DNA from: Euborellia annulipes
Taxonomy: Eukaryota; Arthropoda; Insecta; Dermaptera; Anisolabididae
NCBI GenBank assembly: GCA_023213315.1
Contig: JAKCPI010005449.1
Coordinates: 1 to 64,000, forward strand
Direction: 5' to 3'
Length of the DNA stretch: 64,000 nucleotides
The notes below the pieces were generated by a model. That model searched no databases. It worked only from the letters and a program-made list of their open reading frames with translations, and was not told where the DNA came from. Positions 9,882 through 21,676 of the stretch are shown piece after piece. Position 1 is the first letter of the stretch. Every line of letters starts with the position of its first letter. Position numbers and translations under genes: made by a program.

Positions 9882-10155
9882 CAAGGGCGGATCCAGAAAT
9901 GTTTCTCGGGGGGGGGGGGGTAATTTGGAGTGACTCGTCGCACAGCACACTATTTTTTCTTAATTTCCAGTAATTTAAAGGCGCATTCTGTGTACTTGTT
10001 TGCCAGAATATAAATACAAATCAAATTTTTAAGTATTAAAATGTTAAAATTTTACGTGAAAAATAAATTTTTTGCAAAAAAAAGTTATTTTTTCAAATAT
10101 CGGGGGGGTAATTATCCCCTTTACCCCCCCCCCCCCCCCCTTGTATCCGCCCTTG
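9882..10155 (+). mobile_element. hAT-like element with captured H-type hairpin
   Basis: Flanked by the 8-bp repeat CATCAGAA (9874-9881, 10156-10163). Ends are CAAGGGCGGATCC and GTATCCGCCCTTG, with long G and C runs just inside. Positions 9934-10010 are a degenerate version of the H-element left hairpin (GTCGCACAGCACAC ... TTCTGTGTACTTG). A second copy in reverse lies at 40385-40643. Confidence 0.8.
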
Positions 10156-10163
10156 CATCAGAA

Positions 10164-11474
10164 GGAAATAGATTTATTGTTGTTGTACAGAAAGTTTATT
10201 TTATAATTTTTAATAAAGTATATATACCAGGTATATATCTGGTTTACGATTTTAATTTAAAGTAAAATTTGCAAATTTATTTTTGTTGTTTTAATATCTC
10301 TACTTAATATGAAAATGTTCGGCTGGGCGTGCGAGAGAATTTCGTCACTTCCGTTTTGTTTAAATTAATAATTGAAAAAGCTCTCATTACGACACAACTT
10401 GAAACAATAATGGATCTGATTATTAATTAAAGATGTTTGCCGCAGAAACCGCCGGGTTCCACTTTGCACCCCTTTTAGTTGAGGAGCGAAGCCTAAATAG
10501 GATTTAGCTGTTAGACGCAAGTTTCCCCTTTTATTACTCGCCTAAACACCAAACAAAAGAATTACTACTCCTCTCTTTCTCCCACACACACACTTCCTCT
10601 GAATTTATAATTTATAATTTAATTATAATATAGACCGCATTTTGCCGGAGTATATAAATACAACTTTGTTGTTTTTCCTAAATATTTTTTTTTTTTTAAG
10701 AAAAAAAACAATTTAAGCTTACCTTATTATTTAATTTTCCATTAAAATTTAAGGAATTGTACAAAAAAACATTAATTATACTGTATTATGCAGATTATGA
10801 TTAATGAAGCAAACAATTTATTCAAGTTTATATTTAAAATTTCTTCTCGTGTGGTACTGATATAACACTGTACAATAGATAAAAAGCCCGTCAGGTATGG
10901 TTGGTGGAATATCTGTTTTTTGGATCGCTGAACACGAATATACGTACGTCGTATAAACATATTTTTCGGGTCACGTCAGATTCTCTGTATTTTTTTAAAC
11001 AATTGGTTAACAGGTGATGTAACTAAAGGGCCTGTACTATACATTTTTAAAATGAAAAATTCTCAGATCTCGATTATCTTGGTTTATAATATATATTATT
11101 AAGCTAAAAATTCCACCACTAGAAGGCGCTTTAAATTGGAAGTCAAATACAAATTGTCCTCTTATTTTTTTTCTCATAAAACCAATATTTTTCAATTAAA
11201 ACTAATGCAGTCTACCTTTTTTAATAAGGGAATGTGTTTAAAATAAAAATTAAATTATGTTAAATTATGACGTTCTCTTTTGCGAAAGTTCGTGTTTTTT
11301 TTTTTTTTTTGAAAATGCGATGTTTTCTCTGTCCGTTTCAGGAAATTCTATTTCTGGAAAATTTGGGAAAAGAACCCTTATAAACAGGCTGAGTAACTGA
11401 GGTAACTGCCCCTGACCACGTGCTTAAGACAATGTAAAAAGTAAGATACAAATATTTTTTTTATAAATGGAGAA
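10164..11474. other. No gene recognised
   Basis: AT-rich, with homopolymer T runs near 10690 and 11296 and a short CA run at 10584-10591. Minor ORFs (for example 10772-10960 minus) look random. Confidence 0.6.
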
Positions 11475-11722
11475 GCCCACGGGGCTTGGAGTAGTCGGTA
11501 GCGTGCCTACCTTCTATACCGAACGTCGCGGGTTCGGACCCCAGGTAGTCCGATAATTTTATTTAAGGCATTTGGATACCAAATGGCTTAAATAAGAATG
11601 CCTGGACCCCAAATAATAATATATATTCATAACGGTTATCGTCAAAAGTTAAATGGCCTAAGTTGCCGAAAAGACTGCGTGAATGTGTGTGTGAGTGTGA
11701 GTGTGAATGAGAAAAAAGATAA
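11475..11722 (+). mobile_element. SINE-A, near full length
   Basis: tRNA-derived head with A-box region (TAGTCGGTAGCGTG) and B box GGGTTCGGACCCC at about 11530. Then comes an inverted-repeat middle (ATTTGGATACCAAAT), the motif GTTGCCGAAAAGACTG and a TG-rich tail ending in A-rich sequence. No anticodon arm able to serve as a functional tRNA is retained. Probably mobilised by a LINE in trans, though the partner is not identifiable from the tail. Confidence 0.8.
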
Positions 11723-13122
11723 ATGGAGAAATGGAGATAAATGATCATTTATCTCTGAACTTGGGCACAGGAGCCATATAATTTTGTATGAACTCAAATA
11801 AATTTTAATATTGACAAATCCTGGTTTAATCACATGTGCACTTGCATGTGTATAATTCCCTTATAATTTGCTCGGCATTTCAATTTAAATAAATAAAATA
11901 TTCAATTAAATTTTTTTTAATGCCTATGGGGTCGCTATAGGTCCTCAATGCCATGAACCAAAAATATTTCTCTTGGGTCTCCTACTCTTAACGGTGGGCG
12001 GTTACTACTGATATTTATTTTTCTTTTTCGATTTCACACTAGCTCTCTTTTCCTTGTAAGATGAAATGTTAATTTTTATTGTATTTTTCAAGCTCCTAAG
12101 TTAAAATAATAAAATAAGATATTGAGAATCAGATAGCTATCAAATAGATTACTACGATATAGAAGTGATGAGTACCAAATGAACTGATTTTTATTTTTTT
12201 TATCTTCAAGAACTCAACTAGGACTATTTTTTATATTGTTCGTTTCAGAATAAAATAAGATAAAAGTTTATTGTATATTTTATTTTATTCTTTTTTTTCC
12301 CTGTTATTTAACGACAGACTGACATTGGAGGGAATTATATATAATCAATAGGGTGATCTAATTAAAAACGTGATGCGAATCGAACTTTGTTCCTCTCTCT
12401 CTCTCTCTGGATATTAAATTAATTTCATTGCATTCCCTAATTTTGACTAACACCGCTATACATTTCATCGCCATTAATAATATCAAAATATCTCGAAAAA
12501 TTACTTATAAATTTACTTAATGAACCCTAAAAACTTTAAAAAATAATTTCATATTTTATGATATCAATACATTCTTGCTGATCCCCACCGTCGGTGGGTG
12601 TCTCCGAGGTTTGTGTTTTGTTTTGAGATCTAAAAAGGGATTATTTTTTTTTGATATGGGGTCGTGTTGGTGCTCCGTTTTGGTTGACTTCAACCAATTT
12701 TGTGTCTCTATGTCAAAAAAATACTTAATGATATAAGTGAAAGCTACAGTATTTGTGGGATTAGTCATGCCAACTGTTTTAGTTTCTTCGGAATTTATCA
12801 ATTTTAGCAATTGAAATAAATAATAATTTATACCTACTTGAACCATTTAATTTGGAATACAAATCGTCCTAATCAACTTTAATAAGTACATAAATTTTAA
12901 TGGAAAATTGATTGAATTTGCCCTGAGCTTTTCCAAGTATCCTAGATCTGCGTTCAAAGCAGGAGAATCAATTCGCATTTTTGTAAATTGAATTAATGCT
13001 TAATATACCGGTAGAAAAAAATAATAAAATAAAATAAATAAACTGATCTTTTTTGGTAATTTACCAAAAGTTGATAAAATTGTAAATTTATTTTTGAATG
13101 AAAATTGAAGATGAAATTTCAG
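11723..13122. other. No gene recognised
   Basis: AT-rich, with a short CT microsatellite at 12393-12408. A 96-codon ORF at 12556-12846 (minus) has no family signature. Confidence 0.6.
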
Positions 13123-13236
13123 GGATCGAAAATAAAGTATCGATACTTGTATAGGTACTTGGTATCGTATCGATACCAGTAAAGTATCGGAAGAAAAGTA
13201 TCGATACGAGTAAGTATCCAGTATTTTTTTAAGTAA
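13123..13236. repeat. Cluster of TATCGATA palindromes
   Basis: AAGTATCGATACTT-like palindromic motifs recur at least five times in about 110 bp, giving several small nested hairpins. Possibly the end of an unassigned MITE. Confidence 0.45.
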
Positions 13237-13384
13237 AAGTATTACACCGGAAGATCAGTGCGATATATGCCCCTTCCTCAAAGTAATGATCGCCAGGGCT
13301 TCCTGGAGGATCAATCCCCCCCCTCTCCTGAATTGAACCGCAGCGTAAATTGTACTTAAACTATTTTCACATAAAGTTTTATTT

Positions 13385-13655
13385 ATATACTTTTTAAAGA
13401 GTATCTAAAAAATAATTGATTTTTGAATTTTAATCAAAATTGTTAGAGTGAATTTTGAGAAATCGAAAAAAACTGAAAAAAATACATTAGTAAAGTACTA
13501 GTACCCTTTGGCTGATGTGATTGGAATTTCCTTAAATACTTGCGACATAGGTACTTAGCTTGAGTAAAAAATTTCAGTATCGAGAGTGTTTTCGTTTTTG
13601 AGTAATTCCCATTAACCCACATTTTTTGATACTTCACTTGAAATTAATTTATTTT
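13385..13655 (+). repeat. H-element-derived arm, left copy of an inverted pair
   Basis: Positions 13385-13515 match H-element interior (TAAAAAATAATTGATTTTTG, AGTAAAGTACTAGTA boxes). The stretch 13515-13655 is an inverted, diverged copy of 13838-13990. Both arms therefore belong to one variant H element or its inverted duplicate. A 64-codon minus-strand ORF here and a 66-codon plus-strand ORF at 13844 resemble each other only because of this duplication. Confidence 0.55.
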
Positions 13656-13837
13656 ATTGTGAAAAAATTTTAAATTTCAAGAAGATGGATTCCAGTTAAA
13701 ATATCAAAACATAATGTTTAGGTTAATTTCTCTGAAAGAGATTTTATTGCTTTTAAATGCCTGTTTTATTGCTTTTCTTGAAATTGCCATTAAAAGGAGG
13801 CGATTCCCTTTTAGCTTGAATTTTACGTCATTTTCAC

Positions 13838-14343
13838 AATCATTTGAATGAATTTCAACTGAAGTATCAAAAGATGTGGATTAAATTAAATAACTCAATA
13901 AGGAAAGAACTATCGATACTTGAATTTTATACTTTAGCTAAGGATTCATGTCCCAAGCATGGCAGGAATTTCATTTTCATTTTCGAACAAATAGTACTGA
14001 AGTATTTTTTCAATTTTTTTTATTTTTCTCACAATTGTCTTTAACGAATTTGTTTAAAAATCAATTTCATTGTAGATGTTCTTTAAAATATATATTCGTA
14101 TATTCTTATTTTATAGACAAAATTGTTTGAAGCCCACTTTACTTTTGTACTTGATAGGAAAAGTAGAAGCCATGGTAACAAAATATAATGTATGTATTTA
14201 AATTTTATATTTTGAATTCTAATATATTGCCGGAAACTAAGGATATGTTGACACAAAAAATCTCGTGTGACAAGCACAGAACATGACTTTCAATTGCCGA
14301 AAGTAAGAGAAAGTTTGCATTGCGACCAGTCACACCAGATTTT
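13838..14343 (-). mobile_element. H element, variant right arm with terminal hairpin
   Basis: Minus-strand interior, CATGGTAACAAAATATAA box and the terminal hairpin at about 14257-14337 (CACACCAGA end). The hairpin is diverged, so the stem is imperfect. The other end of this copy is replaced by the inverted arm at 13385-13655. Confidence 0.6.
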
Positions 14344-14402
14344 TCTCGAGTTGCCGAAAAGACTGTATGCATGTGTGTGTGAGTGTTTTTAAAAAAAAAA
14401 AA
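14344..14402 (+). mobile_element. SINE-A 3' fragment
   Basis: Carries GAGTTGCCGAAAAGACTG, the TG-rich tail and a final A run, and directly abuts the H-element end. Confidence 0.65.
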
Positions 14403-15548
14403 GCGACTATCAAATTACATGATTCTACTTTGTAATAATATACTAATATTATCTGACAATTGTATTATTAGTTGACCATTATTAGCTAGTATTTGATTTT
14501 AATGAGAATATCTCTCTTTTCTCTAGTTGTTTTTGTTTTGTTAATAATTTTTTTTGATTTTATTTTAAGAGATTTTAATTAATAAGGATCACAAATTGGA
14601 GTTCAAATGAAAAGTCGGTGATTTTTTTTCTATCGTAATCGAACTTTCCCGGTCACTTCATACGGTTCCTCAGCTCGGGAGGATTTTCTGCTTCATTACA
14701 CACATACACTCCAACACACACTTGGAGAGCAATGAGAGTGTGAATCTGAGTGAAAATTCAAGATTCTACTTCATATTATATTTATTATCTTAAGATTAAA
14801 TTTAGGTTAACATTAAAATTTCGATTGCCGGTTAAACAATTAAAATCATCCCTTTAATTTTCAACAAAAAACATTTCATGATTTTAATACAACATTTCAA
14901 CGATGGTAATAAATAAATAAATAAATAAAATAAATAACTGGCCCCACACACACCATAATAATAACTATCTAAACAAAGATAAAGTTGTTATTTAGTATGA
15001 GTTGAAATTTGTGTTTTATTTAAACCTAATCATTATTAAAAATGTTTTGACAAACCCTGTTTTACGTTCCTTTTAGAGATAAGTGTAAAGACAGTCTGGG
15101 GATTATAAAAAGACGAACTAACAGAGTTTCTTATATTAAAAAAAATTTTTTTATTACTTTTATTTTAAGAGTAGTTAAAGCAATTTAATAATTTATTTAA
15201 AGTGAACTTGAAATATAGCGAGTTTTGGTACTGATAGTAGGTATGTAGAAACGTGAGAATAATTTAGAAACGAATTAGTATTTAAATAGGTATTTTTAGA
15301 AAATTTTAGTTTGTAAAAAAATCTCACTTTGATTAATATAAAAAATACAAAGGTACGGGGGGAAGGAGGTTGTGGGATTCATCTCCCTTCGAAATTAATT
15401 TTTCAAAAGGCTGAATATACAAATATTTTAATGTTTCCCTAGTAATTTTAATGCATGAAGTAATTTTTCGCTAATATAACTAATTTCACTAATATAACTT
15501 TGACATAAATCTGTAATTTGTTCTAATGACTACCTTGTTGCTTTTTTT
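14403..15548. other. No gene recognised
   Basis: AT-rich, with a short TAAA tandem run near 14911-14935. Nothing supports a gene. Confidence 0.6.
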
Positions 15549-16231
15549 TACTTTCTCTTACCTATGTATATATGTAATATATATATAGAGAGAAAGTATT
15601 GGATTCATGTCAAAAATTCGATGTCGAGATTTTGATGGATCTTCACGTTTTGAGGTCCTCTGAATCCAAAAAAGTGGTTTTCACGACATGGTCTGTCTGT
15701 GTGTGTGTGTGTGTGTGGGGAGGGTGTGTGTGTCTGTGTTTAATTTTAAGCATGAAGGAATTGAGCTAGGAAGTTGAAATTTTATAATTAAGTTAAACAC
15801 CCCCCGGGACCGAGAAAATAAGCTTTTAATCAAAATCGGCCAAAAAGTACTAGTACTTTACTGATGTACTTTTTCAGTTTTTTTCGATTTTCTCAAAATT
15901 TGCTCCAACGATTTTTTTTTAAATTCAAAAATCAATTATTTTTTAGATGCTCTTTAAAATGTATATTCTCATTTTGCGATTGAAATCTTCTGAAGACCAC
16001 TTTACTCCTGTATTTCATAGGGAAGATAGGAGAAATGGTTGCCATGGTAACAAAATATAAATATTTTCCCATACTTATAAATTTTACATCTTGAATTCAT
16101 ATGTTCCGTACTGTCGGGAACTAAATATATGTCGACACAAAAAATCTGGTGTGACAAGCACAGTACACAACTTTCGATTACCGAAGGTAAGAGAAAGTTG
16201 TGTGCTGTGCGCCAGTCACACCAGATTTTTT
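15549..16231 (-). mobile_element. H element, copy 2, full length
   Basis: Reverse orientation: starts with the right-end hairpin (TACTTTCTCTTACC, 15549-15600) and ends with the left-end hairpin (about 16144-16224). A TG microsatellite lies at 15694-15730, at the same internal position as the CA run in plus-strand copies. No coding sequence is conserved. Confidence 0.78.
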
Positions 16232-16684
16232 ATATTTATTTCAGGCCATTGACTAGAGCGTATTTCACCCACTTTCATTTATATACAAGATTATATAAAA
16301 TACCTTGTTGTTTAAAATTTAAATTAGATTGGTTGATTATTGTATTTTAATTAATTTTATTTTTTTTTTTTTTCACTATTCAAAATAGATTAATATATTC
16401 TCTTCTCTTCTTTACTCTAGTAACAAGTACATCTTATAATTAAGTGGATTTTTTGCTATTTCTAATTTATTACGTGCATTCATCTAACAAAAATCTTTAT
16501 TTTATCTCCATTTGAGGATCTTAAAAAGTTTGACCATTTCTAAATGTAAATATTTTTCTAAAGAAAGTTATCACCAATTATAATTTTAAATGGCTCGTAT
16601 AAAAGAAAAAATAATTGATGGACTTATTTCTGATAGTACTTTAATTGAATGATCTTTTATCTGATGCTTTTAAGATAGATAATA
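16232..16684. other. No gene recognised
   Basis: AT-rich sequence with a T run at about 16361-16373. No feature. Confidence 0.6.
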
Positions 16685-16941
16685 GCCCTCGGGGGCTTGG
16701 TGTAGGGGTTAGCGTGCTAACCTCGTATACCAAAAGTCGCGGGTTCGGACCAGGCAGTCCGATGATTTTATTTAAGCCATTTGGATTCCAAATGGCCTAA
16801 ATAAGAATGCCTGGACCTCCAATAGATATTATAAATAATATAACGGTTATCGTCAAAGTCTTAAATGGCCTAAGTTGCCGAAAAGACTGTGTGAATGTGA
16901 GAGTGAATGAGAAAAAAGTGTGTGTTTAAAAAAAAAAAGAT
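16685..16941 (+). mobile_element. SINE-A, full length
   Basis: Head GGCTTGGTGTAGGGGTTAGC with B box GGGTTCGGACC, palindromic middle, GTTGCCGAAAAGACTG box, GTGTGAATG-rich tail and a terminal A run of 11-12 bases. Confidence 0.8.
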
Positions 16942-17008
16942 AATAAATAGATAGTCAAATAAAACAAAACTTAATTTATTTGAACAGGTAATTATCTCAT
17001 TTATACTT

Positions 17009-17039
<31 letters not shown>

Positions 17040-17604
17040 TAAATAATTCAAAAGGGTAATATTTAACATTTATTTTCATTCTCATTGATTAATGATACTT
17101 TATTCTCTATTTGATGAGAATTTAATTCTAAATGTGATCATCATTAAAAAAAAACGAAGTGAATGATTAAAATGGACAGAGATAAAAAAAATTTAACAAT
17201 TAAAAATTTAAAAAAAATTAAGCATCATTGTCCATGTAGAAAATGGAAAATTATTTATGAAATTATTGTTAACATCATTTTAATTAAAAAAAAATTCATT
17301 TTATATTATTTATCCATAAGTTTTTAATTGATCTCATTTCAGAAGTATTCAATTATCAGAATTTGCATTGAATGCGATTTATAAACTCTAAATTGTACAC
17401 CGATATCTCTATTATTTCTGTTACTCATTTCTGTTGTCCATTTTTTCTCTTAACCTATTATTATTATTATTATTATTGAGTAGTATGGCGTATCTGAAAT
17501 TGCAAAATATCTGAAATAAAATAACGTTTGAGTCCAAAATCGTTGCGTTACCTCATTTGGTTGCGGAAATGTTGAAGAAAAACTTTTTAAAAAGTAGTGC
17601 ACCA

Positions 17605-17635
<31 letters not shown>

Positions 17636-18330
17636 TTAACTCTGCGGATTTAGAATCCACTGTATAAGCAACAGTGAGTCGTCTAATGATAATTTTTTCG
17701 AAAAGGGCGGTCCAGCCTGAAACCCCCTGTAAAATTTCGAGAAATCGCAATCAGTACGGTTAATTAATGATCTAATTTCAGAACTACCTTGTGATTCATA
17801 ATCTACATTGTATGTGATTATTTAATAAAACTCTCGTGTTACCTGACCGCTTATGAGGAGGGAATATTTAAATATGAGTTCGTCCCCCCCCTCCCCCCCC
17901 CCAAAAAAAAAACATCCTAATTACTTAGGTCTTTATGCTTAAACGTAATCGGGCAGAGTTCATTCACTACGCTGATGACCAATTTTGCTTTCTTTATAAC
18001 TAAATTTATTTCAAGAAAGCTATTTTGGTTGTTTTGGAAAACAACCCACACTTGAATTATTTCCACCTCCACGCATTGAAAATATTAATTAAATTGTTAA
18101 AGAGTCTTTGAACTTAGAAAACTTAAAGTTTTCATACAAAAACGAAATACTGGAAATAAGTTAAAGTTTAAACGAAAGATTCCTTTTTTTGTATTCTCCT
18201 AAACAAATGAGCATAAAATTTATGTCTTCCTCAATAAAGATTTTCAGATCAGAGAAAGAAATGTTTAAATAAATAATTATTTTCCGATACATTACATTAT
18301 TATGTTTATTAAAGCTTTTGTGGTTTGAAA
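16942..18330. other. No gene recognised
   Basis: AT-rich, with poly(A) at about 17008-17034, poly(T) at 17607-17629, a TTA run at 17459-17477 and a C-rich patch at 17885-17901. Short ORFs look random. Confidence 0.6.
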
Positions 18331-18570
18331 TATTATTATTAGGAGAATTTTTAATTATAGACCACATTTTTGTATTAAATATTTATTAAAAATATATAAA
18401 TACTGTACAACGTTTCAACTGCTTATTCTGCAGCCGTTATCAAGCACTGTGCACTTGCTCCGACTCACAATTGTCAGTTCACTTGAGTACAAAGGTGGAT
18501 ATCTATTTTTTTAATAAATATTTAATACAAAAATGTGGTCTATAATTAAAAATTCTCCTAATAATAATTA
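18331..18570. repeat. Foldback repeat with hammerhead-like centre
   Basis: Arms 18331-18393 and 18507-18570 are inverted, essentially perfect over about 50 bp (AATTATAGACCACATTTTTG and its complement). The 110-bp centre has a minus-strand hammerhead-like fold. A related copy without the right arm is at 38078-38215. Confidence 0.6.
18405..18455 (-). ncRNA. Variant hammerhead-like motif, altered core
   Basis: On the minus strand a stem II of GGCUGC with GCAGUU is followed by GAAAC and GUU, and GUGC can pair with GUAC as stem I. The first core box reads UUGAUAA instead of CUGANGA, with two changes at normally essential positions. Probably inactive or a divergent relative. Confidence 0.35.
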
Positions 18571-18655
18571 CATTATTACTTTAAATATTCCTAAAAATCC
18601 ATTTTTTACTGCAAGCATTTAAATAATGGAAGTTTATATGATTATAAAACAAAAG

Positions 18656-18872
18656 AAAAAAATCTGGTGAGACTTAACGCATAACTTTTTCTTACCTTCG
18701 GTAATCGAAAATTGTATACTGTGCTGTTACACCAGATTTTTTTGTACCGAGATATATTTAGTTGTCATTAGCGCGTTAGTTCCAAACTTGGCGCTGAGCT
18801 ACGAATGTTTCCACATCAGTAAAGTGTACTTCAAACAATTGTAATAGTTTCCACCATATATAAGAGAAAGTA
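18656..18872 (+). mobile_element. H element, short internal-deletion derivative
   Basis: Keeps the complete left hairpin (about 18662-18738, diverged) and ends in TAAGAGAAAGTA like full-length copies, but is only about 217 bp. The remaining interior belongs to a variant subfamily (GAGATATATTTAGTT box also seen at 41.4 kb). Retention of both ends supports the end assignment for this family. Confidence 0.65.
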
Positions 18873-18875
18873 AAA

Positions 18876-19581
18876 AATAGATATCCACCTTTGTTAGTTT
18901 TTATTCTCTTGATCTGCTCCATTACTTCATCTGGATACATCAAATAATGCGATATTTCGAAATTCTTAACATTATCATTTTCATCTCTTTGTTAATTAAT
19001 CCTCACATTCCTAGAAAACACAATTAATATATCAAAATCGCCTAAAAAAAAAATTTTTTTTTCTTAAAACAAAAAACTAATTAAATTTTTTCGCGTCTTC
19101 TTAATTAGCAAAATCTCTCTCTCTCCCTCTCTCTCTCTCTCTCTCCTAGTAATTATCTTGAATTTCGAGGCCAACCTGATATTTAAAAAAAATGCGACCA
19201 TGAAAAGAATCAAGTTGGTTCATCGCTCAGTTTAAAAGGAGAAGAATTGCCAGCATTTGCTCGAGTAACTCCCGGTCGCTATCCTCGAACCCACGTTAAG
19301 TTAGCTTCTGAATGACAATAATAAAAGATACTTAAAAATGAAGACGATTAGTCAAATTGAAATCCATCCATAGCAAAAATGTATCTCACTATTGGTGATT
19401 CTTGGGAACTAAATGTAAGTAGAGTAATCACAGTCAGTCAGTCCGCCTTGACATAATTGACTGAAAAGAAAAGATACCCAAAATTAACATTTTAATAATT
19501 TCGGAAAAAAATTGATCTCTCATTCACTTGTCAAAATGTCGCAAACCCTCTGGTGCAGTCAGGGGGAATATTAAGCAAACA
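18876..19581. other. No gene recognised
   Basis: Contains a CT microsatellite at 19112-19145. The 22-bp sequence at 18871-18892 is inverted relative to 18489-18510. Otherwise AT-rich and featureless. Confidence 0.6.
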
Positions 19582-20262
19582 AAAAAATCTGGTGTGACTG
19601 GCGCACAGCCCCCAACTTTCTCTTACCTTCGGTAATCGAAAGTTGTGTACTGTGCTGTCACACCAGATTTTTGTGTCGACATGTATTTAGTTCCCGACAG
19701 TAAGGAACATTTGAATTCAGATGTAAAATTTATAAGTATGGGAAAATATTTATATTTTGTTACCATGGCAACCATTTCTCCTATCTTCCCTATGAAATAC
19801 AAGAGTAAAGTGGTCTTCAGAAGATTTCAATCGCAAAATGAGAATATACATTTTAAAGAGCATCTAAAAAATAATTGATTTTTGAATTTTAAAAAATCGT
19901 TGGAGCAAATTTTGAGAAAATCGAAAAAAACTGAAAAAGTACATCAGTAAAGTACTAGTAATCTTTGGCCGATTTTGATTAAAAGCTTATTTTTCCGGTC
20001 CCGGGGGGTGTTTAAGTTAAATATAGAATTTCAACCTCGTAGCTCAATTCCTTCATGCTTAAAATTGAACACACACCCACCCACCCACCCACCCACACAC
20101 ACACACACACACAGACAGACCATGTCTCGAAAACCACTTTTTTGGATTCAGGGGACCTCAAAACGTGAAGATCCATCAAAATCTCGACATCGAATTTTTG
20201 ACATGAATCCAATACTTTCTCTCTATATATATATTACATATATACATAGGTAAGAGAAACTA
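19582..20262 (+). mobile_element. H element, copy 3, full length
   Basis: Left hairpin 19588-19669, right end TAAGAGAAACTA at 20251-20262 (one substitution from consensus). The internal microsatellite is CCCA then CA (20069-20113). Flanked by A tracts on both sides. The ORF on one strand and the ORF on the other overlap the same DNA, so neither is a convincing gene. Confidence 0.78.
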
Positions 20263-21601
20263 AAAAAACTTTTTATCTGCTATAGAGACACTGAACCCAT
20301 ACCACTTAAGAAACTCATATGGTCTTAGCATAAAATCTGTGAAATTTAAAATACTGTATTAAATAAACAAGTTCCAGGCAAATCGATTAATTCCGTAGTG
20401 AGAAATTGAGAGCCGTCAGTTTTATAATTATATTTAGAGAAATCAGGTGTTAAAGTTATTAAAGTTAATCAAAATTTAATTTACTCCCCAAACTCTCTCT
20501 TTAACTAGTGAAAGATCATATCATCCTCGTTAAAGATTTATCCAAATTTACCTTAACAAGTTATGTGCATTATAGGGTGGGTATTAAGTTCATTGCTGTA
20601 ATCTAACATCCTGTAATTGCAGTTTTTAATAAAACCCTTTCTTATTAATTATTATTCATTAGAATGTAGAGGCGAGTTTAATTACTTCAAAAGCATTTTA
20701 ATCCCACTTTCATCATACTACAAAAAACCGCGAATTTATGTTTATCAATTGGTCTCAATTTTAAACAGAAAACAAGTATTTGCTCGAAAAGGGGTATGGA
20801 CCAAATATATTGAGAGATCGTCACAAATACTTTTGAGTGCATTTCAAATTCAAAAGAAATTGTATGCTTGGTAACGAGAAATTTTTTATTATAGAGTGTT
20901 TTTCGCCGAAAAATATAAATTCAGACAGACTCTTAACTCTAAGTGAGATTGTTGTATGAACAATAAATAAATAAACCTACTCCTTTTGAAGAGTGCAGTG
21001 CTTTCTCAACTTTACTAAAAGCCTCTTATGTTAATTTGCACTTGTTATATGATTAATGATAAAAGACTAGGATCCTTTAAATTGTTCATTACAAATTTTA
21101 TTTATTTACCTAATTTATCTCGACCGTAAATAAATAAAAAACTCATTTATCTTTAAACTTTTCCTAGTCTTTCTTTTAATTGTTCTAAAGAATCACTTAA
21201 ATGCGTAAACTTTATGAATTCAAGTTGTTGTTAAGAAATGCTTGTGAATGAATCATGTGCTTTTTCTTTAAGTTTCAATGAATGGTTGAACCACCTCAAA
21301 GACATCTTAAGCGACAGTTCAACTTTCTCAATTTCCTAATTTACTTCTAGTCTAATTAAAATCAATTTTATCATAAACAACAATTTCTTTTACTCTGATA
21401 TCAAGAAAGAAATCAAATTATCAACATGAAAATAAATATTGATTTATTTTAGATTATTATATTATAGAAAAAGGACTGGTTATTTCACACCAACGAGTCA
21501 GAATAGTATAATTTGTTTAAATTAGTAAGTAAACATTAGGAAGTTTAATGTCATAATATTCATATATTAATGTATATTATAAAATAATTAATTACTGAAA
21601 T
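20263..21601. other. No gene recognised
   Basis: AT-rich. An 85-codon ORF (20617-20874, plus) has no recognisable domain and no supporting context. Confidence 0.55.
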
Positions 21602-21676
21602 AAAACTTGTTACTATAGGCCCTGAAGATGAGTGCGACTAGCTCTCGAAACGTCGGTAACAAAATATAAAGTTTTT
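21602..21676 (+). ncRNA. Hammerhead-ribozyme-like motif, intact core
   Basis: CUGAAGA 21622-21628, GAAAC 21647-21651, GUC 21652-21654. Stem II is short (GAG 21630-21632 with CUC 21644-21646). Stem I is long and interrupted: GUUAC 21609-21613 pairs with GUAAC 21656-21660 and AAAACUU 21602-21608 with AAGUUUU 21669-21675. No inverted partner arm is visible, so this is a solo copy. The CTAGCTGCTT sequence 3' of it (about 21686) also follows the motif at 456-506, linking the two to one repeat family. Confidence 0.55.
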
